Positions 11,265 through 21,818 are shown, counted from the stretch's first letter. The stretch: DNA of 64,000 nt from Histomonas meleagridis (GCA_020186115.1 WSYJ01000186.1:1347501-1411500); one strand, 5' to 3'. Notes: generated by a model from the letters alone, not told the origin. Translations and numbers: made by a program.

Positions 11265-11668
11265 TTTGCATTAATAATTTTCAATCTATCCAGGAATTTT
11301 TTCCTAACTCCATCAGCACTCCATTAACAAGTTCAAGGACTTCACCTTGAGCAAAACAACACTGATTTTACTATAATTCTTAAGAATACATGTTTTTTAT
11401 ATTAAATTTCGGAAAGTCAAGCTCAATAAAGTTACCTTAAACTATGTTGTTCATGGTAAATGCTTTGTCTTGTTAAATGAATTGGATCCAATCTTAAATT
11501 TTCCTTGATCTTATTTTTTTTTTCAAGCAAATCTTTATGATTGCAATTTTATGCTTTATAATTGTTCTAAAATAATTTAGATAAAGTTATATTAATCAAA
11601 TCTAGAAACCACAATATATATTGTCAAAACCTCCTTTTTAGCGGTTATGGCCTATCCTTCGCTGGAAA
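11265..11668. other. Intergenic stretch upstream of eL21
   Basis: About 400 bp, AT-rich, with poly-T at 11515-11523. The only element I can support is the CCTTTTTAGCG block at its 3' end, listed separately. Confidence 0.45.
11633..11643 (+). promoter_or_regulatory. Candidate core promoter block CCTTTTTAGCG
   Basis: CCTTTTTAGCG lies 26 bp upstream of the eL21 ATG and is followed by GTTATGG. A CCTTT-type element overlapping the transcription start is one of the core promoter classes described for Trichomonas vaginalis. Its position, short of a plausible 20-30 nt leader, fits. Assignment is by motif and position only. Confidence 0.4.
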
Positions 11669-12154
11669 ATGGGTCACACAGCAGGCCTCCGTTGGGGAAC
11701 GCGTTACCTCTTTGCTCGTAAGTTCAGAAAGCATGGAATGCCAGCTCCTTCACAACAACTTCGAACTTTCAGAATTGGCGACATTGTTGATGTTCATGTC
11801 AACTCAGCTGTCATGAAGGGTATGCCACATCGTCTTTACAATGGCCGTACAGGTACAGTTTGGAACGTTTCACCACATGCAGTTGGTCTTTTGATTTATC
11901 GCCGTGTCAATAATCATATTGCACCAAAGCGCATATATGTCCGTACAGAACACATCCAACATTCAAAGTGCAGAGATGATTTTAAGAACCGAGTTGCCCA
12001 AACACAAAAGCTTAAGAAAGAAGCTAAAGAAAAGGGCATTAAACTTGACAAATCAGCTTTGAAACGTCTTCCTGCTCAGCCAAAGGAAGCCCATGTTGTG
12101 AAACCAGATGTTATCAAAGCTGTTTGCTTCACACCATTCCGTGAAACTTGGTAA
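11669..12154 (+). CDS. RPL21: Large ribosomal subunit protein eL21
   Basis: 160 residues, the usual length of eL21. The family blocks are clear: RWGTRYLFARKFRKHGMP, FRIGDIVDVHVNSAVMKGMP, HRLYNGRTGTVWNVSPHAVG and RIYVRTEHIQHSKCRDDF, with the lysine-rich helix and KEAHVV near the C-terminus. It is a structural component of the cytosolic 60S subunit. Codon use is richer in C-ending codons than in neighbouring genes of unknown function, as expected for high expression. The start at 11669 is preceded by a CCTTTTTAGCG promoter-like block. Confidence 0.97.
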   Translation: MGHTAGLRWGTRYLFARKFRKHGMPAPSQQLRTFRIGDIVDVHVNSAVMKGMPHRLYNGRTGTVWNVSPHAVGLLIYRRVNNHIAPKRIYVRTEHIQHSKCRDDFKNRVAQTQKLKKEAKEKGIKLDKSALKRLPAQPKEAHVVKPDVIKAVCFTPFRETW

Positions 12155-12221
12155 AAATTCTTTTTTTTAACACAAATTTTTGTTTGAACAAAGATTGTCA
12201 ATTTCGTTCATATGAACGAAA

Positions 12222-12704
12222 ATGGAAAATTTCCTAAATTACACTAAAAATGTTTCAAGAGAATATCAAGATGCCTCTATAAACATCGACAAACTTAATC
12301 GAACATTAAATGATGAGTTTGACCAAGTTAAATTGATGGCATATAAAAAAGTATTTCAAGGAGAAAAGCCTAAAACAGTATATCAAAAGCAACAAACATA
12401 TTCTAATTATATGGTGAGAAGACCCAAGACAGCAATTACTCCAAAAAGGAAATATAAAACTTCAAGGGAATCTCCAATTACCAGAGAATCACCAAAAACA
12501 GCAAGAAATATTTGGGTAACCTCTCCCTCACATAAAATGAGGTATTCACAAGGCAGACAATTTATGAGCTCACAACCATATTATTTGACTTCTAACATTC
12601 ACAATGAAAATGACGAGCCTATCAAAACCAAAAAACTTTATCTTTCGAAAAAGAGAAACATGAACAACACTAACAATATGAAAAAGAGTTATGAAGAGAA
12701 TTGA
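12222..12704 (+). CDS. Basic low-complexity protein of unknown function
   Basis: 160 residues from the ATG at 12222, only 67 bp after eL21. The N-terminal ~45 residues are helical (NVSREYQDASINIDKLNRTL); the rest is basic, serine/threonine/proline-rich and probably disordered, with repeated SP/TP and RES(P) motifs (SRESPITRESPKTARNIW) that look like proline-directed phosphorylation sites. No domain is recognised. It may be a cytoskeleton- or nucleic-acid-associated protein, but nothing in the sequence decides this. Confidence 0.6.
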   Translation: MENFLNYTKNVSREYQDASINIDKLNRTLNDEFDQVKLMAYKKVFQGEKPKTVYQKQQTYSNYMVRRPKTAITPKRKYKTSRESPITRESPKTARNIWVTSPSHKMRYSQGRQFMSSQPYYLTSNIHNENDEPIKTKKLYLSKKRNMNNTNNMKKSYEEN

Positions 12705-13114
12705 TTTATCAAAAATCTAATTTTTGAATTATTATTCTTGAAGAACAAACTTCAGATCTATAAAATAATGGGTCTTGTAAGCTGTGCACATGAAATGTTG
12801 AATTTTAACTTGTTTATAGGTGAATTTGGTTTTTCTAACGAAATCAAAATAAGTTTCGACACATTATATGCTTAAAATTTAATAAATAACTTTTGTTGTT
12901 GTGTTATTAATGACATTGTTATATTTTCATTGATTTTGCTTTTGTAAAAAAATTAGATTATTAAATTCTGAAATCTTTTATAAAAAACATCTGAGCATTA
13001 TCTATGCTCTTAAGTATATTGCTATTTTTGATGATAGTTATCATAAGTATTTGTATAAAAACTTGTTTGCTAATGTTTAAATTGAGGGAGTCTGTCTGAT
13101 CAAAGAAAAAAAGA
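12705..13114. other. Intergenic stretch, nothing recognised
   Basis: About 410 bp of AT-rich sequence between two plus-strand genes. No ORF or repeat supported. Confidence 0.45.
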
Positions 13115-13672
13115 ATGGGCACATTCAAAGACATCATTACGAAATTCTTTTTTGGAGATGGAATTCAGTCAGGATTTATGAACATCTTCCAGAGAATTGT
13201 ATCAGTAGCAAATATGCTTCTTTCATCAGTATTATTATGGATGTTATTTGTCTTGTTCTTTAGGAATAACATGCCAATTGTTGTTGTTCTTTCCAACTCT
13301 ATGGCTCCTGACTTCATTCGTGGTGATCTTCTTCTTGTTACTGGTCCTCCTTGGGGAGATATCTTTCCAAATGGTCAAATCTGTTCTTACAATGTTAAAA
13401 CATCACCAATTCCAATTGTCCATCGTATGATTGAAACACATATTCAAGGAGAAAGCAAATTAGTTTTAACAAAAGGTGATAATAATCAAGTTCCAGATAA
13501 CTGGCTTTACAGTGGAGAACAGTTTTATGTTAACAGGGAAGTTGAAACAAAAATTGTTGCCACAATTCCATGCCTTGGTTGGCTTAGTATCATTGTGAAA
13601 GAAGATAAGCGTGTAATGATTGCCTTTATTCTATTCTATGTTTGGACCTCATTTAGAAGCCCAGGTGATTAA
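13115..13672 (+). CDS. SEC11: Signal peptidase complex catalytic subunit SEC11
   Basis: 185 residues, the normal length of SEC11. An N-terminal membrane anchor (about 33-50) leads into box B, VLSNSMAPDFIRGD, with the catalytic Ser62, then IVHRMIE with the catalytic His103 and KGDNN with the conserved acidic residue 122. The serine-histidine arrangement (no lysine) is that of the ER enzyme, not the bacterial type. A C-terminal hydrophobic segment ends the protein. It cleaves signal peptides in the ER lumen. The BspA-like and Grp170-like proteins encoded in this window would be among its possible clients. Confidence 0.95.
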   Translation: MGTFKDIITKFFFGDGIQSGFMNIFQRIVSVANMLLSSVLLWMLFVLFFRNNMPIVVVLSNSMAPDFIRGDLLLVTGPPWGDIFPNGQICSYNVKTSPIPIVHRMIETHIQGESKLVLTKGDNNQVPDNWLYSGEQFYVNREVETKIVATIPCLGWLSIIVKEDKRVMIAFILFYVWTSFRSPGD

Positions 13673-13876
13673 GATTGGTTAATAAAACATTCACTTTTTT
13701 TTTCACATTTTAATTATTATTTTTATAACATTTCTATCTTTACAAATGTTAACATATAAAATCTATTGCAATACTTAAAAATATATTTTCATTGTTTAAT
13801 CTTTGTTTTAGTAAATTTTATTTTTAAACGTTATTTAGATAATGAAATGTGATGTGAAAATTGGGCGCAAACCCTT

Positions 13877-16800
13877 ATGTCGCTTGGAACATCTCCTTTG
13901 AGGGTTGTCAAGCAACATGTAGTAATTAATGTACAAGATGATCCACTACTAATTACAGGCTCTACAGATATTGAAATGTCAACATATTCAATTCCACCTG
14001 AAATAATTTTTCTACATGCACGTCAAATTGATATAAAATCAGTCAGTGCTAATGGAAAACCAGTTGAATATGAATATTTTGATTCACATTCTGCATTTTT
14101 ATTCAAAGGTCATCAATTAGTTCGAGATGCCGCCCATTTTTCATCAGTAGCAAAAATTGTTAATGAATCCCCTGATTTATATATTCATTATTCAGGCCAA
14201 TTTCCAGTTACGCTTCATATTGAATTTCAAGTACGTTCAGATTCCACATCAATAATTCAATATAATTCCATTATTTATACAGACAATCGAGCAGATGGTC
14301 CATCTGGATGGTTTCCATGTATTGATAGTTTAGCCCAACGATCTCTTTTTACCTTAGCAGTAACATATAATCAATCTTACATTTGTATTGGCCCAGGGGA
14401 ATCATCTCTTATATCCGTTGATCAACAACAACGTGTTAATACCATGTTATTTAAGATCCCATTTCCAGTTACAGCCTCTGGTTTAGGATTTGTCATCGGA
14501 CCATTTGTATCGCAAAACATAGCGCCTGATATTTTTTCATATTTTACAGGTGTATCTGACGAAGCCTTTCAGAACACTCTTAAGCCAGTACCAAAACTGT
14601 TAGCCTCATTTAATGAAAAATTTGGATTTGAGGAAAACTATTATTCAACCATCTCATTTGTATCCATTCCATGTTTAACAGAGGTCATAGTGTTGCCAGG
14701 ACTAATTCTTGTACCTCCAGACTTGAATTCACCTATTGGAAATGTAAATGTATTTTATATTAATGTTCCACGATTAGCCGAAGCTATTGTTGGTCTTTTT
14801 ATATATTATTTATTTCCAGTTAGTGAACAACGTGACTTATGGCTTCCGATTGGAATATCTGCATTTTTTGCAGATGTATTTTCGGCCAAATTTTTTTCGG
14901 AAAGTTTTCGATTAGATCGACGATGGAATGACATTAATTATTTAATGGTTGAAGATATCTTTCCTTCGATAGTATTATCAGCTATTGATCCAGCAACAGG
15001 AGAACCATTTAAAGATCCATTTTTACGTGTGAAAGCTAAACTTTTAGTTAATATGTTTGCACGATCGATGCGGAACTTTGATTTACAAATTGTATTATTA
15101 ATGAAACCTTTAATGAAGTTTTGTTATGAACAACCAGGCTTTGTAACAGAGCGCTTTTTTTCTGATTTAAATCGATTTTGTCCTAACATTAACTTTAAGA
15201 CATTTCGACAACAATGGCTTTCATCGAATGGCTTTCCAATATTTACATATAACTTTACAAATGATGCTCGACATAATAGTATGAAGTTAGTATTAGCACA
15301 AACTCCATCTGCTAAAACTAATGTACCATTTTTTACTGGGCAAATGTTAGTCCATTTACGAGATTTAGATCAACCATATGAATTCCAATTTCCAGTTGAG
15401 AATCAAATCCAATTACAACAATTTAGTTATTTTGCACATCGACGTAAGACAAAGAAGAAGAAATTTGTTTATGTCAATGGGGAAGAAAAGACAGTTATTG
15501 TCCATCATGCAGTTATGTGGTTAATTATTGATGCACAACTTAGTTGGATATGTAGAGTTCGTCCACGTTTACCACAATTTATGTTATTATATCAAATCGA
15601 ATTATTACATTCAGTATATGCACAACATGAAGCTATATCATCATTAGAAGATTTTAAAGATACTGAAGAAGCTTTAAAGACATTAGAATCATTATTAAAT
15701 AACGCGCAAGTGTTTTACGCAATTAGAGGTCATGCAGCACGAGCATTAGCGAAGTTTAATCAAGAACAAACAGATTTCAAACATATGCAAATATTAATGG
15801 ATTGGTATCAAAATGAATTTTTTCAAAAAACTCAACAAGGCTTTACAGTTAAGCCACATGATTTTAAAGATGTGAAACGACATTTTGTACAATTAGAAGT
15901 TCTTAAATCTTTATCTATCATTCGAGATGGTAAAGGTTATACACCCGAGAAAATTGTTAAATGGTTAATACAAATTATGGAAAGTTCGAATAATAATTCG
16001 AATAATATGTATAATGATGATTACTTTAATGCAGTAGTAATATTAGCATTAGGAAGAATTAAGCCAGAAACAGATGATTATTATCAAAAGATTTCATCAT
16101 TAATACTTTCTAAGTTAACATTACATGCATCTATTCCAAGTTATTGTAATATTATTACTAACGCTGGTTATAAAGCATTAACAGCAATATCATTAAAGAC
16201 AACTATCTTTGAACCAAACACATTAGAAATGAGATCAGTTGTTATTAAAGATACTAATTATTATGAATGTCGAGCATCAGTTTTTAATGATCTTTTATAT
16301 TTAGCGTTATTTGATAAGAATGTAACATATGAAGAATTAATTAGTGATTTACGAAGTCTTGCATTAAAAGGTTTTTATGATATTACTTCATTATGTTTAC
16401 GTCAATTATATCGATTTGTATTAAATCATGTTAAAGTTACTGATGAAGATAAATTCGAAACTTATCTTTTATCAATACCAGAGAATATATCGAAGGAAGA
16501 TATGATAAGGAAAATCATTTTAGGAAATAACGCATTAGAAATTGCTGAAACTTTATGGGAAATTCTTTCTGTTCATGGAAAGAATCATAAAATGTTACGT
16601 TCGGAAGCGTTAAGAGTATATACAACTTTATACGGCGATAAATTACCTTCTGCTTATTTGAACTATAAAAATGGAATTTGTCCAATCGAATTAACTTCAG
16701 AAAGAAGTTTCGGACTTGTTATTAATATCGATACGCCACATCCAATGAGATCTTTCTCTAACGCGCAATTACAACAACAATTAAATCAAAAGAATAATAT

Positions 16801-17161
16801 GAAACAACAAAAAAATTCATTAAATACTTCGATATCAATGGATTTAAGAAATATAAACAAAAATGAAAACGAAACAATAAATGAAATAGAAATAGTAAAT
16901 GAAAATGGAAAAGATAATGAAAAAGAATTTGATAATTTAGTAATGGAGAAAGAAAATATTGTGGAAGAAGTGCCAAAAAAGAAAATTCGTTTGAAGTTCG
17001 TCCATAGAAATTATGAAATAGACGAGAAAAATGATGAGAAAAGTTCGGTGGAAGTGCCGAAAAAAATTAAGCTGAAGATGTCGCAGTCTGTGAAACAACC
17101 AAAGCTTAAAATTAAACTAACAAAACCTAAAAATATAAAATCTGATAATGAATCGGAATAA
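13877..17161 (+). CDS. TAF2: TFIID subunit TAF2 (inactive M1-aminopeptidase fold)
   Basis: 1094 residues. The protein follows TAF2 through its length: an N-terminal beta domain with ADGPSGWFPCIDSL, an aminopeptidase-like domain with no HExxH zinc motif (the corresponding helix reads RLAEAIVGLFIYYLFP), then LIIDAQLSWICRVRPRLPQFMLLYQIELLHSVYAQHEAIS in two adjoining segments, which matches the TAF2 DPDLQWLRQVRFEQPEFMWQYQLEYEKDV region, and a HEAT-like helical C-terminal half. The last ~130 residues are charged and lysine-rich with KKKIRLKF-type stretches, also seen in animal TAF2. TAF2 sits in TFIID and contacts the initiator element, relevant because trichomonad promoters depend on an Inr. It is intronless. 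Confidence 0.85.
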   Translation: MSLGTSPLRVVKQHVVINVQDDPLLITGSTDIEMSTYSIPPEIIFLHARQIDIKSVSANGKPVEYEYFDSHSAFLFKGHQLVRDAAHFSSVAKIVNESPDLYIHYSGQFPVTLHIEFQVRSDSTSIIQYNSIIYTDNRADGPSGWFPCIDSLAQRSLFTLAVTYNQSYICIGPGESSLISVDQQQRVNTMLFKIPFPVTASGLGFVIGPFVSQNIAPDIFSYFTGVSDEAFQNTLKPVPKLLASFNEKFGFEENYYSTISFVSIPCLTEVIVLPGLILVPPDLNSPIGNVNVFYINVPRLAEAIVGLFIYYLFPVSEQRDLWLPIGISAFFADVFSAKFFSESFRLDRRWNDINYLMVEDIFPSIVLSAIDPATGEPFKDPFLRVKAKLLVNMFARSMRNFDLQIVLLMKPLMKFCYEQPGFVTERFFSDLNRFCPNINFKTFRQQWLSSNGFPIFTYNFTNDARHNSMKLVLAQTPSAKTNVPFFTGQMLVHLRDLDQPYEFQFPVENQIQLQQFSYFAHRRKTKKKKFVYVNGEEKTVIVHHAVMWLIIDAQLSWICRVRPRLPQFMLLYQIELLHSVYAQHEAISSLEDFKDTEEALKTLESLLNNAQVFYAIRGHAARALAKFNQEQTDFKHMQILMDWYQNEFFQKTQQGFTVKPHDFKDVKRHFVQLEVLKSLSIIRDGKGYTPEKIVKWLIQIMESSNNNSNNMYNDDYFNAVVILALGRIKPETDDYYQKISSLILSKLTLHASIPSYCNIITNAGYKALTAISLKTTIFEPNTLEMRSVVIKDTNYYECRASVFNDLLYLALFDKNVTYEELISDLRSLALKGFYDITSLCLRQLYRFVLNHVKVTDEDKFETYLLSIPENISKEDMIRKIILGNNALEIAETLWEILSVHGKNHKMLRSEALRVYTTLYGDKLPSAYLNYKNGICPIELTSERSFGLVINIDTPHPMRSFSNAQLQQQLNQKNNMKQQKNSLNTSISMDLRNINKNENETINEIEIVNENGKDNEKEFDNLVMEKENIVEEVPKKKIRLKFVHRNYEIDEKNDEKSSVEVPKKIKLKMSQSVKQPKLKIKLTKPKNIKSDNESE

Positions 17162-17416
17162 TGTAAAACAGAATTTGAATTTTCAATAAAAATATTATTT
17201 TATATACGTTATGCTTTTTGATTTTTGAAACTAAGTTATCATTGAGCAAATTCATGAATTTCAATGTAAAAATTTTTTTTCGATTTCCGATTTGTTTATT
17301 TATAAAAAATGAGTTTTGGTAATATGTATTTCTATTTTGGTAATTGCAATCACATAGAAACATTGATGAAGTTTCAAAGTTGAAAAATATTGGTTGTGTT
17401 AACGGTTACCAATAAT

Positions 17417-18211
17417 ATGGATAGAGAATTTAGAATTGCAAGCGGACCTTTGTCAGATTCATTGCAACAAATGTCAGAATGGAAGAGAAAAAGATATGCA
17501 CCAGCTTTGCCAAAACCAATGAAACAAAAATTACGGCGTGCTCTTTCATTTTTTTTACAAAACAAATTAAATTTTTCCATCATTTTACTTTTATATTTCG
17601 TTATTGAAACAATTGGAAACGCCGGTATCCTGGTAATTTCATGGGCATTAAGTAATGAAAAACCAGAAAATTCAAAATTGGTATTAATTCAATTAACAGC
17701 TAATTGGCCAATACGTATTTTAAGATCGTTTCTCAGTGCAGCTGTAATTAACTCTGTTTTGCAAGCGTTGAAAAAGAAAGATAACAAGCTTCAATTTACA
17801 GATTTATTCGAAATCAAAAATCATATTTCATTTAAATTTTTTATCGGAATTATCTTCAATGAGTTTTTATTAACTTCTCCACTTACAGTTGCAACTACGT
17901 TATTTTCTTCAGATTTTGTGTGGGCAATTATTTATTTGATTTTTGGTTTCATTTTGAATTGGTTATTTGGAGTTGCCCAAATACTTATGTTGGAAGACTC
18001 CAATATCTCGATTATTAATTGTTATTTATGGACTGGTGCATCAATTCTACAAAATTCTAAAACAGCTATAATGTCATTTTTAACAACACTAATTACTTTA
18101 GTTCTGTCTCCGTTCATTGTGACAGTACCTGTTTTAATTGTTTTTGAGGTTTTGACGTTTTTTGATGTGTTCGAATGTTCAACGCCCGATGAAGCTAACG
18201 TCATCAACTAA
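17417..18211 (+). CDS. Multi-pass membrane protein of unknown function
   Basis: 264 residues using the ATG at 17417; the nine extra upstream codons begin with a TTG. The N-terminal ~50 residues are soluble and basic (QMSEWKRKRYAPALPKPM), followed by about four to five hydrophobic segments (around residues 52-75, 90-105, 140-165, 170-195 and 220-255). No signature motif is recognised. The internal-membrane topology with a cytosolic basic N-terminus resembles small endomembrane proteins, but the function is open. Confidence 0.6.
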   Translation: MDREFRIASGPLSDSLQQMSEWKRKRYAPALPKPMKQKLRRALSFFLQNKLNFSIILLLYFVIETIGNAGILVISWALSNEKPENSKLVLIQLTANWPIRILRSFLSAAVINSVLQALKKKDNKLQFTDLFEIKNHISFKFFIGIIFNEFLLTSPLTVATTLFSSDFVWAIIYLIFGFILNWLFGVAQILMLEDSNISIINCYLWTGASILQNSKTAIMSFLTTLITLVLSPFIVTVPVLIVFEVLTFFDVFECSTPDEANVIN

Positions 18212-18391
18212 TCAGAATAATAAAATCCCCTTTCTTTTTAATTGTTTTTTATTTTTTTTTTTTCAAACAGGATCTTTTTAATTAATTTTGAAATAATTCA
18301 AAAAATATCTCAAGGTGAGATTTTATTTCATGCTTTTAACACAACAACTCTACGTGGAGATCGGAAATAACCATCAGATATATTGACTTCC

Positions 18392-18416
18392 TCGATATTG
18401 ACTTACTCAATATCGA
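18392..18416. promoter_or_regulatory. Perfect 10-bp dyad upstream of the ankyrin gene
   Basis: TCGATATTGA (18392-18401) is followed after 5 nt by its exact inverse complement TCAATATCGA (18407-18416), 51 bp before the ATG at 18468. A direct near-repeat of ATATTGACTT also starts just upstream (18379). It could be a regulator-binding dyad or a hairpin in a leader transcript. Confidence 0.4.
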
Positions 18417-18467
18417 TTGGGATTGAATTGAAGACGTTTATTAAATAAATTTTTTTGTGTTTGCGGA

Positions 18468-19844
18468 ATGAAAAAAGTAGATCTTGATCATCAATGTAAC
18501 TCTATTGAGTTGCTTATTACACTCAAACAAATAATATTTAATTTGACTGAAGAAAATTTTTTATTATCAATTGATCAAACAATGAAATTATATGATTCAA
18601 ATTTTCCATATTCATTAAATTTTATTATAAGCAGTTTACTTTATTATTCATTTTGTTCAATGAAAAATGGAATCAATATAATTTTAAATTATTTAGAAGC
18701 AATTCAAACAAAAGAAGAAGAAATGAATAAAAATTATCCCAAAATCATTGATGTTTTTATCCAACGTATATCTAAAATTAAATCACAAGAAACATATTAT
18801 ATGTTAGGGAAAATGATTGAACGAAGTTCAAATGATACAATAAATTTTTATTCTAAATATTTTGCTCATATTAAATATTTTAATTATTGTTATAACAAAG
18901 ATGTTGAGTATAACCAGATAGAAAAAGATATTATAGAAAAATATGAAAAACTTTCAAAGAATGATTGGGAACATCATAAACAATTAATTAAAGAAGGTGT
19001 CAATCCAAATGAAATCGCGAAAATAATTCGAAATGATGAAATAGATAAACTTCAAGAAATATCATCACAAACAAAATTCAATTTTAATCAATACATTCAA
19101 CCATCAATTTATGAAAGATATACATTTATTAATGAAGAAAGTGTTTCATTAATAATGTATGCAGCATTTTTTTCTTCAGTTAAATGCTTCAAATATTTAC
19201 TTATGAATAAAGCAAATGTATACAATATAGATAAATATGCAGTTGCAGGTGGAAATGAAGAAATTATTCATTTATGTGAACAAGACCATGTAATGAATGG
19301 TGTATATGAAACAGCAATTAAATTCCATCAAAATGATATCTTTAAATATTTTTATGAAAAACAAAATGTACATTTAAACTTACAAGCTTTAGGAAGAATA
19401 TGTATTTTTTCACATAACTATGAAATTTTATTGTTTTTAATAGAGAATGGAATGAAAATTGATTCTAAAAAAATTAAAGAAGCTGCAGGCAATGGCGATT
19501 TATATATTGTCAAATACTTTCTTCAAAATAATCAAATCCCAAATGATATTTTATTATATTCATCAGAGTCAGGAAATTTTGAACTTGTTAAATATACTTT
19601 GGAACAAAAAGGAGTTGATGTTAATTCAAAGAAAATTAATTTATCTTGTTTTATGTGTCAAAATGATATTTGGAAATTATTTAAAGTATTTGAAACAGCA
19701 CTTATGAAAGCAACTCTCAATAATGATATTGAACTAGTTAAATTACTTCTTGAACAAGAAAAAATTATTGTAAATGATAGAGATATTTCATTGTATTTTT
19801 CAATATTTGCTTTTATCAATATAATGTTTTATAATAATATTTAG
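18468..19844 (+). CDS. DUF3447/ankyrin-repeat protein (first continuous segment)
   Basis: 458 codons from the ATG at 18468. A helical N-terminal domain (about 1-190) is followed by the DUF3447 region (FINEESVSLIMYAAFFSSVK, KYAVAGGNEEIIHLCEQ, HNYEILLFLIENGMKI) and typical ankyrin units (ESGNFELVKYTLEQKGVDVN; TALMKATLNNDIELVKLLLE). This is the large trichomonad ankyrin family, thought to mediate protein binding. The frame reads through a 57-nt in-frame spacer at about 19638-19694 and then ends inside the next spacer. Homologous ankyrin units continue in other frames to 21818, so the real gene probably does not end at 19844; see the array entry. Confidence 0.8.
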   Translation: MKKVDLDHQCNSIELLITLKQIIFNLTEENFLLSIDQTMKLYDSNFPYSLNFIISSLLYYSFCSMKNGINIILNYLEAIQTKEEEMNKNYPKIIDVFIQRISKIKSQETYYMLGKMIERSSNDTINFYSKYFAHIKYFNYCYNKDVEYNQIEKDIIEKYEKLSKNDWEHHKQLIKEGVNPNEIAKIIRNDEIDKLQEISSQTKFNFNQYIQPSIYERYTFINEESVSLIMYAAFFSSVKCFKYLLMNKANVYNIDKYAVAGGNEEIIHLCEQDHVMNGVYETAIKFHQNDIFKYFYEKQNVHLNLQALGRICIFSHNYEILLFLIENGMKIDSKKIKEAAGNGDLYIVKYFLQNNQIPNDILLYSSESGNFELVKYTLEQKGVDVNSKKINLSCFMCQNDIWKLFKVFETALMKATLNNDIELVKLLLEQEKIIVNDRDISLYFSIFAFINIMFYNNI

Positions 19845-21818
19845 AAATTTGATAAATTGTTATATACAGCATTTATGATGGCAGCAGAGAATGGTTATTT
19901 AGAAATAATTAAATTATTTCTCAAGCAAGAGAGTACGAGTATTGATGCAAAAAATGTTTATTTATTTTAATCAAAGTTTATTTTGTTGATTTGATATTGC
20001 AAAATAATATTCGGAAATTATTCAAAAGATATGAAACAGCACTTATGAAAGCAACTTTAAATAATCATGTTGAAATAGTTAAATTACTTCTTGAAAGAAA
20101 AGATATTTATCTTTATAATAAAGATATTTATTTGTTTTGTTTAAATTTTGTTTTTATAATAAAATATTTTAATGAAATATTTGGGAATTATTCAAATAAT
20201 TTAAAACAGCGCTCATTATGGCATCTGAATTCGGTTACAAAGAAATTGTTAAATTATTACTTGAACAAGATGAAATTGACATCAATGCTGCCGACATTTA
20301 TTTATTTTATTTGATATTTATTTTAATAACTTCAAATTTAAGTATAACACTTGGAAAATATTTCTGTTTTTTAATACATCACTTATATATGCATCTAAAT
20401 TTGGTTTCACAGAAATCGTTAAAATGCTTCTTGAAAGAAAAGTAAGTGTTAATGATTCTAATGATGTTTATTTGTTGTATTTAATAATAACATTTTAAAA
20501 TAATGTATGAAAATTCTTTAAAATATTTAAAACAACTTTTTCTCCTTTTCTATCTCCCCAAGCTCTTTCTTCTTTTCAAACAAATTTAAGAAGTCTTCTA
20601 GGACAAATCAAAATAGACGTAAATGCACAAAATTTTTAAATATTTGTTTTAAAATTTATTTTGTTAATTTGATATTTCAAAGGAATATTTGGTAATTATT
20701 TAAATTATATTATACCGCATTTATTTATGCATCAATGAATGGCTATACAGAAATAATTAAATTACTTATTGAGAATAAAGGAATTGATATCAATCAAAAG
20801 GATATTTGTTTATTTCATTTAATAATTCTTTTTATGGATTATTGTAATCCAATAATATTTGGGAATAATATAAAATATTTAATACAGCACTTATTTATGC
20901 ATCAATGAATGGCTATACAGAAATAATTAAATTACTTATTGAGAATAAAGGAATTGATATCAATCAAAAGGATATTAGTTTATTTCATTTAATAATTCTT
21001 TTTGTGAATTATTGTAATCCAATAATATTTGGGAATAATATAAAATATTTAATACAGCACTTATTCATGCATCTTTAAATGGTGTAAATAAGATTGTTGA
21101 ATTACTTCTTGAACAAGGAATTGATGTAAATGCTCAAAATATTTCTTTATTTGATTGAAAATTTTAGTTATCAATTTAAGATTTCTAAATAATATTTGGA
21201 ATTTTTTCAAAAATTTCCAAACTGCGATTATAGCGGCAGCTACAAATTTGAAAACAAATATTGTTAAATTACTTCTTGCAGATAAAAGAGTTGATGTAAA
21301 TGCAAAAGATATTTATTTATTTAAAATAATTTTTGTTTTAATATTTTGAAATTTTAATACAATATTTGGAAATTATATAAAATATTTTATACAGCACTTA
21401 TGTATGCGTCTTTAAGAGGTTATAGTTTTATAGTTATTTTACTTCTTGAACAAGAAGGAATTGATATCAATATTAAAAATATTGATTCGATTTATACAAT
21501 GTTTAATTCTAAAATTCAAAAATTCAAAATAAAATTTGGAAATTATTAAAATTATATAAAACAGCACTAGATTATGCACAATCGAATGGTAAAACACAAA
21601 TAGTTAAATTGCTTCAAGAGAAAGGAGAAACAATTGAAAACGCATCACTAAAACCCTCAATAACTCAAAATCAACAAACAGAACAAACTAACAAATCAAA
21701 CCTTCCATCCAAAATTAAAATAGGAACCCAAACAGATAAAAAACCAAAGAATTCACCAAAGTTAATAGTGGAAATGGATTTTCATAATATATATCTATTT
21801 CGAATCCATTCTGATTAA
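19695..21818 (+). repeat. Ankyrin array: 12 open units split by ~77-nt frame-breaking spacers
   Basis: Units begin (at the Thr-Ala codons) at 19695, 19866, 20036, 20206, 20376, 20532, 20714, 20884, 21054, 21221, 21391 and 21561. Each codes a stop-free ankyrin repeat of 30, 31 or 35 residues; the last runs into a natural C-terminus ending at 21818. The spacers between them are 78, 77, 77, 77, 63, 77, 77, 77, 77, 77 and 77 nt. In the 77-nt spacers an ATTTGG-like hexamer sits at spacer position 51 and the last 27 nt form a conserved module. Because 77 is not a multiple of three, successive units cycle through the three frames. Units 7 and 8 with their spacers are nearly identical, a recent tandem duplication. 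No GTATGT/ACTAACACACAG intron signals are present. Confidence 0.85.

Noticed and set aside
19788-21560. Ankyrin spacers as ordinary trichomonad introns
   Set aside because: None has GTATGT at the 5' end or ACTAACACACAG at the 3' end, and several do not end in AG at any consistent position.
19695-21818. CRISPR-like array (regular repeats and spacers)
   Set aside because: The repeats encode ankyrin units and both units and spacers are related in sequence; nothing CRISPR-like.
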